Shown here one piece after another: positions 6,050 through 11,524 of a DNA stretch of 11,524 nt. The notes under the pieces are model-generated. The model was not told the origin of the DNA. It ran no database searches and saw only the letters and a list, made by a program, of their open reading frames with translations. The first letter of the stretch is position 1; every line of letters starts with the position of its first letter. Source of the stretch: Candidatus Melainabacteria bacterium (GTDB lineage Bacteria; Cyanobacteriota; Vampirovibrionia; 2-02-FULL-35-15); assembly GCA_023250175.1 (NCBI GenBank), contig JAHFBD010000054.1:1-11524 (forward strand), given 5' to 3'. Both the position numbers and the translations under genes were made by a program.

Positions 6050-6526
6050 CTAACTATGACTACAACATTTTTTGTATCTTTCTTCCGGTAAACAACTCAT
6101 TTGGTTAAATGCGGAGGCTCTCTCCTCATCAGTAACCATATTATCTATGGCAGGATAGAGAATGTTTTCTTCTTTTATATTATGCTTTGATAAAGTTGAT
6201 AAAAGCATTTCTTCATCTTTATCACTGTTTGTATCTTGAATTTGTACTTTTTTGTGAATCAGTTCTAAATATTCTCCAATTTGTTTGTGTTCTGTTCTCA
6301 TTACAAAGGTTGGTCCCCCTTGAGATATTCCACTTTTCTCTTCAAAGATTGGAAACAAGATTTCTTCTTCCCATACAATGTGCCTTTGTAATCCAAATTT
6401 AAATTCTTTAAAATATTCCTTTGCTTTAGCAAAGTCTTGCTTTTTGTATTTCTGGAAATTAGTAAACAGTTCATCTAACCGATTGTGATCATCTTCAAAA
6501 TACTTTTTTATACTTGTTTCTTGCAT
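6050..6526 (-). CDS. Hemerythrin HHE-domain protein
   Basis: 158 residues. The di-iron ligand pattern of hemerythrin-like HHE proteins is visible: H14 (DDHNRLDELF), H49 with E53-E55 (RHIVWEEEILFP), H80 (RTEHKQI) and H115 with E119/E120 (HNIKEENILYP), on a four-helix bundle covering nearly the whole protein. Such proteins bind oxygen or respond to oxygen, nitric oxide or iron, and this one should be cytoplasmic as there is no signal peptide. The C-terminus ends KCCSHS, a vicinal cysteine pair that could add a redox or metal site. AAGGAGA lies 5 nt before the ATG. The gene starts 13 nt after the radical SAM gene, so the two are probably co-transcribed and hemerythrin may protect or inform that oxygen-sensitive enzyme. 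That functional link is inference. Confidence 0.9.
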   Translation of the reverse strand: MQETSIKKYFEDDHNRLDELFTNFQKYKKQDFAKAKEYFKEFKFGLQRHIVWEEEILFPIFEEKSGISQGGPTFVMRTEHKQIGEYLELIHKKVQIQDTNSDKDEEMLLSTLSKHNIKEENILYPAIDNMVTDEERASAFNQMSCLPEERYKKCCSHS

Positions 6527-6539
6527 AATGTCTCCTTAT

Positions 6540-8573
6540 TTATACAGGCTCTAATCGTCTACTAAATATATTACGAAACAAATGAGGTACTAACCAGGAC
6601 AGAAAGAAACACAAGAAATTTATAAAAAGTAAACTCTCTTGTATCATCGTTGAGATAAGTTCACGGATACTTATATAAGAAATTTGCATACTTATAATTT
6701 GTCTTTTAGTTGTCTTCCAAAAGTGTATAAAAGGCTTTCTAGAATATGTCAAAGATTGTGAAAAAACATTATATTTTCTTAACCACAAGCAAAAACAAGA
6801 AGGGATAATAAGTCTTTTCCCTTGACCTATATTAGAAGTTGATTTCATAATGTCTAAAATGGCACTGCAATATACAGATTTTAATTCTTGAAGTCTTAAT
6901 TCTCTCCATTGTTTTGGAGCTTTCCAATACTTTTGTATTTTTTCAATAACTATTTGTTCAAGTATACTCCTCTGTCTTGTTTGAAGCCAAACCTCTTCCA
7001 TTTCAAATATAAGCTTTGTCCAAAGCTTCATTTTATGAAAATTGTCTTTTATTTGTTTTATAAAATGTCTTAATGGAGTATCAATTTTATATCCGGGACG
7101 ACGTTGTAGTCTATCTTTTAACCTGATAATTCCTTCTAGCATTGGATGCCCATTCTCTATAAAGATAGAGTTTTTATAAAATAAGCATTTCATAAAGACT
7201 TCCCAATAGTTTTCTCTGGAAACACGTTTTAAAATTTCTATCATATTGTTAGATGAATAAAATGAAGCCCATGCATTTTTGTATGCAGACATTAATTCAT
7301 TATTGGTCATATGCTGATGCTGCATTGTGACATGAAATGAATCATACTTATTAAGATCTGAGTCAACCCAGGTATTGTTTTGTTTAAGTTGAGTATGATC
7401 TTCCGATCCAGGAAGTGGTGTCATGATAAAAAAAGATGCTTGTTCTGGACCTAGTTCAGATTTTAAAAATTCTATATCTTCATGAACAGACTTCGTTGTA
7501 TCAAATGGAAAGCCAATGATATAAGCAATGTGCGTATCTATATTATATTTTCTATATGTAGAAATTAACTCTTTAAATTCTTCCACATGATTGTGTTTTT
7601 TTCCTACTGATTGAAGATTCTTAGGATTTAAACTTTCCATTCCAATAAATACATGCTTACAACCAGCTAAGTTTGCTTTTTCTATAAAGCGTGGGATTTT
7701 ATATGACTGGGTATCTACCTGAATCATGAATTCGATCGGTATTTTTTCCTTGTTGCGAAGCTGTATCAGCCCATCAAAAATTGCTTCCCAATTTTTATTC
7801 CTAGAAAAATTATCGTCTGTAAAAAAGTAAAACAGTATCTTATTCTTGTAATAATTTTCTTTGAGTAAGTCTATAATTTTGCCAACATCGCGAAAACGCA
7901 TCATGCGTCCATGAACATTAATTACTGTACAAAAGGAGCAACTAAATGGACAACCACGACCGCAATCAAGAGTCGTATAGTTGGAAGAAATAAAACGTTT
8001 TAAATACTCTTTATTTGTATGGGGTAATGGAGTGAATTGGATATCTGGTGGTTCGCAAAGAAAATTATATATTGGTTTTAATTTGTTTTGAAGAGCATCC
8101 TGTAAAATCCCTTCCCATTTACCCTCGGCTTCACCAGCAATTACAGTTACCCCCTCATTAATTAACCTTTTTATTTCTAGGGGAGGATTAGGATACATAC
8201 AAAGAGAGCCACTAATATGAAATCCTCCAATTAATACAGTTATATTATTTTTCCTAAATTCTATTGCAAGATCTGATGCTCTTGCAAATTGATTTGATTG
8301 AACACCAACAAGACAAACAATGGATTTGTTATCTTTTTTAGAACTTCTTTTTATAATTTCTCTAACATTTACCTTTTGAACAGTTTCATCAATTAATTCA
8401 ATATGCCAGTTTAAATCTTCCCCCAATACCTTACGATCTTTAACATCTAAAGTTAATCCATACATGCAGGCTAATGTATTGCTTGGTAATACACCTCGTA
8501 AGTGGCGTATAACATAACCATCATCATCGTACTTTGATGGTCTGATTAAATAAATTGATAGTTTTTTAGTCAT
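6540..8573 (-). CDS. B12-binding-type radical SAM protein of unknown reaction
   Basis: 677 residues from the ATG at 8573; a TTG 15 nt earlier is possible but has no ribosome site. Residues about 5-165 form an N-terminal cobalamin-binding-like Rossmann domain (IVCLVGVQSNQ, ITVLIGGFHISG, VIAGEAEG) without the DxHxxG cobalt-ligand motif, as in many B12-type radical SAM enzymes. The radical SAM core follows with CPFSCSFC (C208, C212, C215) to hold a 4Fe-4S cluster. Family blocks TDDNFSRNKNWE, IGMESLNPKNLQ, GFPFDT and TPLPGSEDH place it in a conserved group whose substrate I do not know. The C-terminal region is variable and basic and ends with a hydrophobic segment (about 647-667) that may bind membrane. 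It leads an operon with hemerythrin and diverges from the molybdenum-cofactor genes. Confidence 0.85.
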   Translation of the reverse strand: MTKKLSIYLIRPSKYDDDGYVIRHLRGVLPSNTLACMYGLTLDVKDRKVLGEDLNWHIELIDETVQKVNVREIIKRSSKKDNKSIVCLVGVQSNQFARASDLAIEFRKNNITVLIGGFHISGSLCMYPNPPLEIKRLINEGVTVIAGEAEGKWEGILQDALQNKLKPIYNFLCEPPDIQFTPLPHTNKEYLKRFISSNYTTLDCGRGCPFSCSFCTVINVHGRMMRFRDVGKIIDLLKENYYKNKILFYFFTDDNFSRNKNWEAIFDGLIQLRNKEKIPIEFMIQVDTQSYKIPRFIEKANLAGCKHVFIGMESLNPKNLQSVGKKHNHVEEFKELISTYRKYNIDTHIAYIIGFPFDTTKSVHEDIEFLKSELGPEQASFFIMTPLPGSEDHTQLKQNNTWVDSDLNKYDSFHVTMQHQHMTNNELMSAYKNAWASFYSSNNMIEILKRVSRENYWEVFMKCLFYKNSIFIENGHPMLEGIIRLKDRLQRRPGYKIDTPLRHFIKQIKDNFHKMKLWTKLIFEMEEVWLQTRQRSILEQIVIEKIQKYWKAPKQWRELRLQELKSVYCSAILDIMKSTSNIGQGKRLIIPSCFCLWLRKYNVFSQSLTYSRKPFIHFWKTTKRQIISMQISYISIRELISTMIQESLLFINFLCFFLSWLVPHLFRNIFSRRLEPV

Positions 8574-8692
8574 TTGGACTCGTGTCAAATCTAAATAAAA
8601 TCTATAACCTACTAATTAAACCTTGTTTTATTAATTTTTACTTCAATCTTTGGTATGAACTCTAAATTGAGATAAAATAGTTATTGCCTAGC

Positions 8693-8698
8693 TATAAT
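8693..8698 (+). promoter_or_regulatory. Candidate -10 box for mobA-moaA
   Basis: TATAAT, an exact consensus -10 box, preceded by TAGC. It would start the transcript near 8705, about 12 nt before the conserved hairpin and about 100 nt before mobA. The only TTGA-like -35 (TTGAGA, 8667-8672) is 20 nt away, which is too far, so a non-standard or activator-dependent promoter is possible. The moaCB gene has the same TATAAT before its hairpin. Confidence 0.45.
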
Positions 8699-8716
8699 GT
8701 ATAAGATCATAAATAA

Positions 8717-8746
8717 GCTTTTTGTGTGATTCATTCACCAAAAAGC
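8717..8746 (+). promoter_or_regulatory. Conserved leader hairpin, copy 1 (upstream of mobA-moaA)
   Basis: GCTTTTTG (8717-8724) pairs fully with CAAAAAGC (8739-8746). After a single bulged T (8725) the stem continues with GTGA (8726-8729) against TCAC (8735-8738), closed by the loop TTCAT. The second copy before moaCB has the same inner stem, the same bulge and a loop differing by one base. Their outer stem pairs differ but remain paired: T-A 8719/8744 is G-C in copy 2, and C-G 8718/8745 is G-C in copy 2. This favours a conserved RNA structure, though a palindromic DNA operator of CRP-like GTGA/TCAC form is not excluded. Confidence 0.65.
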
Positions 8747-8806
8747 GCCATGTAAGGAAGAGCGAGTTGAGCATTAGTGCGAAACGAGCGATAGGTAGAA
8801 AAAGAT

Positions 8807-9424
8807 ATGCAATCGAATAAAATTGATAATTTAAAGTGGACTCATTTAGGTGTAATACTTGCTGGTGGTCAAAGCAAACGCATGGGAGAACCTAAAGAAG
8901 GTGTATTGCTTTGGGATGGTAGATCAATGATGGAACATTTAATTGATGTTCTTTCTAAATCTTGTAGAGAGGTTTTAATTGTTGGTGAACCTAAAGGAGT
9001 GAATATTAAATTAAGAAAAGATATTAAAATTGTTCCAGATCATAATCCTGGTAGTGGTCCTTTAGGTGGTCTTGAAACTATTTTAAGAAGTGGGTTAGAT
9101 TCTGAGTATTTAGTAATTGCATGTGATCAGCCTCTTTTAACTATTGAATTAGTACAAAAGCTTATAAAAAGTACCCCATCCTCAAATGTGAGATTGTTTA
9201 CTTCTGAAAGCTTTCATACTGTAAATCCTTTTCCTGGAATCTATCCTTCAGCACTACTTTCTCATGTGCAGCAATCAATTCAAAAAGGTTTAACAGCAAT
9301 GCATGAGATGATTCGGTCATATTCTGATGTTACTTGGATACCAATAGATCAAAATGAAAAAACTTTTTTACAGAATATAAATACTCCTCAAGACTTAAAA
9401 GAATTAAATGCAGGAAAGCAATGA
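8807..9424 (+). CDS. mobA: Molybdenum cofactor guanylyltransferase MobA
   Basis: 205 residues, close to the usual size. MobA transfers GMP from GTP to molybdenum cofactor to make the bis-guanine-dinucleotide form used by the DMSO reductase family. The nucleotide-binding loop is VILAGGQSKRMG (16-27), with a lysine slightly displaced at 30 (EPKEGVLL). GPLGGLETIL (84-93), YLVIACDQPLL (101-111, D107 as metal ligand) and NINTPQDL (190-197) complete the MobA pattern. The ribosome site is weak; AGG lies about 11 nt before the ATG, behind a roughly 100-nt leader with a conserved hairpin. It overlaps moaA by 4 nt (ATGA), so the pair is translationally coupled. A related nucleotidyltransferase such as MocA is less likely given these motifs and the neighbours. 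Confidence 0.88.
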   Translation: MQSNKIDNLKWTHLGVILAGGQSKRMGEPKEGVLLWDGRSMMEHLIDVLSKSCREVLIVGEPKGVNIKLRKDIKIVPDHNPGSGPLGGLETILRSGLDSEYLVIACDQPLLTIELVQKLIKSTPSSNVRLFTSESFHTVNPFPGIYPSALLSHVQQSIQKGLTAMHEMIRSYSDVTWIPIDQNEKTFLQNINTPQDLKELNAGKQ

Positions 9425-10404
9425 ATAAACTTATTGATCGCTATGGCAGAATACATACTTATTTGCGAATTTCAGTTACTGATAGGTGTAATCTTAGATG
9501 CACATATTGTATGCCAAAAGAAGGAATTGAATGGAAACAAAAAGAAGATATTCTTACTTTTGAGGAAATTATTAGGCTTGCAAAAATCTTTACTGAGCTT
9601 GGAATTAAAAAAATTCGAATTACTGGTGGTGAGCCTACTGTAAGAAAAGATCTTGAAAATCTTATAGAAGGATTAGCTAGACTTTCAGGGCTTGAAACTC
9701 TTGCTATGACATCAAATGGAATTTTATTAAAAGATAAAGTGAGCATTTATAAAAGAGCGGGACTAAAAGTATTAAACATTAGCCTTGACACCTTAAAAGA
9801 AAAACGATTTCGGGAAGTTACATTTAGAGATAATTTTAACGATGTTATAGAAGGTTTGAATGCTTCTCTTCATGCAGGTTTTAATCCTTTAAAAGTTAAT
9901 GTTGTTGTAATGAAAAATTTCAATGATGATGAAATCCTTGATTTCGTGGATTTTGTAAAAGATAAACCTATTAACATTCGTTTTATTGAATATATGCCGT
10001 TTACAGACAACGGATGGGGAGTTTCAAAACTTGTTTCTTATTTTGATATTAGAGAAAAGATACAAAGCAAGTATGATTTAATTCCTGTTTTAAACCAATC
10101 TAACAATGTTGCTAAAGACTTTTTAATTCCAGGTTTTTTGGGCTCGGTTAGCTTTATTACTTCTATGTCAGATAGTTTTTGTGGCACTTGTAATAGAGTT
10201 AGGATTACTGCTGACGGGTTACTTAAATCATGTCTTTTTTATCAGCCTGAGCTAAGTCTGAGAGACATGTTGAGATCTGGTGTTAATGATGAAATAATTA
10301 AAGAAACAATACTTGGTGTTATTTATGAAAAAAAAGAAGGACATCCACACATGCAAGATCTAAAACAGCATGAAAATCAACCCATGATACAAATAGGAGG
10401 ATAA
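9421..10404 (+). CDS. moaA: GTP 3',8-cyclase MoaA (radical SAM)
   Basis: 327 residues, full length. MoaA performs the first step of molybdenum cofactor synthesis, converting GTP to 3',8-cyclo-7,8-dihydro-GTP with S-adenosylmethionine. The N-terminal 4Fe-4S cluster is bound by C23, C27 and C30 in TDRCNLRCTYCMP. ITGGEPTVRKD (67-77) and TSNG (97-100) belong to the SAM site. The second cluster, which binds GTP, is held by C254, C257 (FCGTCNRVR) and C271 (KSCLF). The C-terminus ends in the GG pair needed for catalysis in known MoaA enzymes. The ATG lies inside the mobA stop (ATGA), with AGGAAA a few bases upstream. All known key residues are present, so activity is expected. It feeds the MoaC domain encoded 117 nt downstream. 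Confidence 0.96.
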   Translation: MNKLIDRYGRIHTYLRISVTDRCNLRCTYCMPKEGIEWKQKEDILTFEEIIRLAKIFTELGIKKIRITGGEPTVRKDLENLIEGLARLSGLETLAMTSNGILLKDKVSIYKRAGLKVLNISLDTLKEKRFREVTFRDNFNDVIEGLNASLHAGFNPLKVNVVVMKNFNDDEILDFVDFVKDKPINIRFIEYMPFTDNGWGVSKLVSYFDIREKIQSKYDLIPVLNQSNNVAKDFLIPGFLGSVSFITSMSDSFCGTCNRVRITADGLLKSCLFYQPELSLRDMLRSGVNDEIIKETILGVIYEKKEGHPHMQDLKQHENQPMIQIGG

Positions 10405-10421
10405 AGTTTAGGAAAGTTTAG
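10403..10421 (+). repeat. Two direct 9-nt repeats before the moaCB -10 box
   Basis: AAAGTTTAG occurs at 10403-10411 and again at 10413-10421, separated by one G, so the copies are 10 nt apart, one helix turn. They start at the moaA stop codon and end 3 nt before TATAAT (10425-10430), where a -35 element would lie. This is a typical arrangement for a dimeric activator bound to direct repeats, but no similar pair lies before mobA. Confidence 0.45.
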
Positions 10422-10424
10422 CTT

Positions 10425-10430
10425 TATAAT
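10425..10430 (+). promoter_or_regulatory. Candidate -10 box for moaCB
   Basis: Exact TATAAT, preceded by TAGCTT as its counterpart before mobA is preceded by TAGC. Transcription would begin near 10436, at the first bases of the conserved hairpin. No good -35 is seen at 16-18 nt; the direct repeats lie there instead. Read-through from moaA is also possible. Confidence 0.45.
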
Positions 10431-10434
10431 AGAA

Positions 10435-10462
10435 GGTTTTGTGTGATTTATTCACCAAAACC
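10435..10462 (+). promoter_or_regulatory. Conserved leader hairpin, copy 2 (upstream of moaCB)
   Basis: GGTTTTG (10435-10441) pairs with CAAAACC (10456-10462), then a bulged T (10442), GTGA (10443-10446) against TCAC (10452-10455), and the loop TTTAT. It is the partner of the hairpin at 8717-8746. The 24-nt core differs from copy 1 at one loop base only, and the next two outer base pairs are changed but compensated. Its place right after a TATAAT box means it would form the very 5' end of the transcript. Confidence 0.65.
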
Positions 10463-10491
10463 GATCGAGTGAAAGTAAGTAAAGGAGAAAA

Positions 10492-10510
10492 GCTTCAGCT
10501 TGTCTGAAGC
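10492..10510 (+). promoter_or_regulatory. Hairpin between ribosome site and start codon of moaCB
   Basis: GCTTCAG (10492-10498) and CTGAAGC (10504-10510) form a perfect 7-bp stem with the loop CTTGT. AAAGGAG (10481-10487) lies before it and an A-run leading to ATG 10522 lies after it. The linear distance from the ribosome site to ATG is 34 nt, too long, but about 15 nt if the hairpin is folded out. It may therefore control or permit translation. Confidence 0.5.
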
Positions 10511-10521
10511 AAAAAAAAACA

Positions 10522-11466
10522 ATGAAAGATATATCAAAAAAAATAAAAACATTACGTACTGCAACTGCTGAAGCAATGCTTCAGGTTAGCCCAAAAACAA
10601 TTTTATGTATTAAAGAAGGAACGGTTCCAAAAGGGAATCCTCTTGAAGTCAGTAAAATTGCTGCAATTCAGGCAGCTAAAAACACAACTCAACTTATTCC
10701 ATATTGCCATAATATTCCTATTGACTTTGTTAATGTTGATTTTATTTTGAATGAAGACTCTATTTATGTAACGGTTACTGTTAAAGCAATTCACAAAACA
10801 GGTGTTGAAATGGAAGCGCTGACTGCTTGTTCTATTGCTGTTCTTACTATTTATGACATGTTAAAAATGCTTGATGAGTCTATGATAATTTCTAATATTA
10901 AGTTAGTAGAAAAGAAAGGTGGAAAATCTGATTTTAAAGAGATTTATAAAATCCCTATTAAATCAGCAGTTCTTGTTGCTTCAGATTCAATTAGCCAAGG
11001 AAAGAAAGAAGATCTGTCAGGGAAGATAATTGTAGAAAGATTAAAAGAACAAGGAGTTGAAGTTACTGATTATAAAATTGTTTCAGATGATATGGATGAA
11101 ATTGAAAAAACTTTATTAGACTATTGTGATAAAAAGAAAATAGATTTAGTTATGACTACTGGAGGGACTGGTTTTGGACCTCGTGACAGTATGCCTGAAG
11201 TTATGAATAAATTGATTGAGCGTGAAGCCCCAGGAATTAGTGAAGCCATGCGTTCCTATGGACAAGATAGGACACCTTATGCAATGTTATCTCGTGGAAA
11301 AACAGGAATTAGAGGGAAAACAATAATTATTAATCTTCCTGGGTCTCGTGGTGGTGTTAAAGAAAGCATGGCTGCAATCTTTCCTGGAGTTTTGCATACG
11401 TTTGGTACCCTTTGGGGTGGCGGGCACCCATCTAAAGAAAAAGAAGGTTTGACAACCGGTAGATAA
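10522..11466 (+). CDS. MoaC-MoaB fusion: cyclic pyranopterin phosphate synthase plus molybdopterin adenylylation-type domain
   Basis: 314 residues in two complete domains. Residues 1-140 are MoaC, which turns the MoaA product into cyclic pyranopterin monophosphate. TVPKGNPL carries K37, IPYCHNIP (59-66) carries C62/H63, and GVEMEALTACSIAVLTIYDM (94-113) leads to D112 and K115. By my alignment these lysines and the aspartate match E. coli K51, D128 and K131, all essential. Residues about 147-306 are a MoaB/MogA-type domain with TTGGTGFGPRD (212-222) and NLPGSRGGVKES (271-282), the molybdopterin-binding and adenylylation signatures. Fusions of this kind are known elsewhere and let one gene serve steps two and four of the pathway. 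Translation begins after an unusual hairpin-spaced ribosome site, and the conserved leader hairpin precedes it. I give no single symbol because two genes are joined. Confidence 0.94.
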   Translation: MKDISKKIKTLRTATAEAMLQVSPKTILCIKEGTVPKGNPLEVSKIAAIQAAKNTTQLIPYCHNIPIDFVNVDFILNEDSIYVTVTVKAIHKTGVEMEALTACSIAVLTIYDMLKMLDESMIISNIKLVEKKGGKSDFKEIYKIPIKSAVLVASDSISQGKKEDLSGKIIVERLKEQGVEVTDYKIVSDDMDEIEKTLLDYCDKKKIDLVMTTGGTGFGPRDSMPEVMNKLIEREAPGISEAMRSYGQDRTPYAMLSRGKTGIRGKTIIINLPGSRGGVKESMAAIFPGVLHTFGTLWGGGHPSKEKEGLTTGR

Positions 11467-11524
11467 AATAAACTATCCTAAAGTATTAAAGAAACCAGCA
11501 TTAGGGTTGATGGCTATATTAATA

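Noticed and set aside
8574..8588. TTG start adding five residues to the radical SAM protein
   Set aside because: No ribosome site precedes it, and the ATG at 8573 gives a normal N-terminus.
8717..8746. Classical CRP/FNR-family binding site
   Set aside because: The GTGA...TCAC arms resemble TGTGA-N6-TCACA, but the central spacing is 5, not 6. The symmetry also extends far outward with compensated changes, which fits an RNA stem better. It is kept only as an alternative explanation.
8705..8806. Known Moco riboswitch
   Set aside because: The location is right, but I see none of the large multi-helix, GC-rich core I remember for that class in either leader.
11507..11524. Start of a further plus-strand gene (TTG/ATG then MAILI)
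   Set aside because: Only five codons are visible and the ribosome site is marginal; it may be real but cannot be supported.

Overview
The window is AT-rich bacterial DNA with mostly short gaps and ordinary genetic-code use. Three putative c-type cytochromes with signal peptides, a probable outer-membrane-protein fragment at the left edge, a membrane histidine kinase, a hemerythrin and molybdenum-cofactor genes suggest a low-GC Gram-negative, respiring or redox-flexible organism. The phylum cannot be fixed from the sequence. A KaiB-fold protein is present, but KaiB relatives occur well outside Cyanobacteria, so this does not make it a cyanobacterium.

Left part (1-2811), signalling. On the + strand the end of an unknown gene overlaps by 4 nt a membrane-anchored thioredoxin-like protein (RedB type). 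This is followed after 5 nt by a polytopic histidine kinase with a histidine-rich membrane domain. Converging on it, only 9 nt away, is a minus-strand pair: a receiver-only response regulator and a stand-alone KaiB-like protein, separated by 1 nt. The kinase has no receiver and the regulator has no output domain, so the three may form one split signalling module.

Middle part (2970-6526), redox proteins. An unrecognised minus-strand protein diverges, across a 304-nt gap holding a terminator/attenuator-like hairpin, from a three-gene cytochrome operon: a cytochrome c'-like monohaem protein, a small class I cytochrome c, and a cytochrome c fused to an IPT/TIG-like domain. A structured non-coding stretch then precedes a tandem-CBS protein with a cysteine-rich tail. 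A hemerythrin faces it on the minus strand, directly downstream of a large B12-binding-type radical SAM gene (6540-8573), with which it probably shares a transcript.

Right part (8589-11524), molybdenum cofactor. mobA and moaA overlap by ATGA, and a moaC-moaB fusion gene follows after 117 nt. Together they cover GTP to cyclic pyranopterin phosphate (MoaA, MoaC), a molybdopterin adenylylation-type step (MoaB domain) and attachment of GMP (MobA). Both transcription units, mobA-moaA and moaCB, are preceded by almost the same hairpin next to a TATAAT box. The two copies differ only in one loop base and in outer stem pairs that change in a compensated way. This is the best candidate in the window for an undescribed element: a shared cis-acting RNA, or an operator, for cofactor genes.
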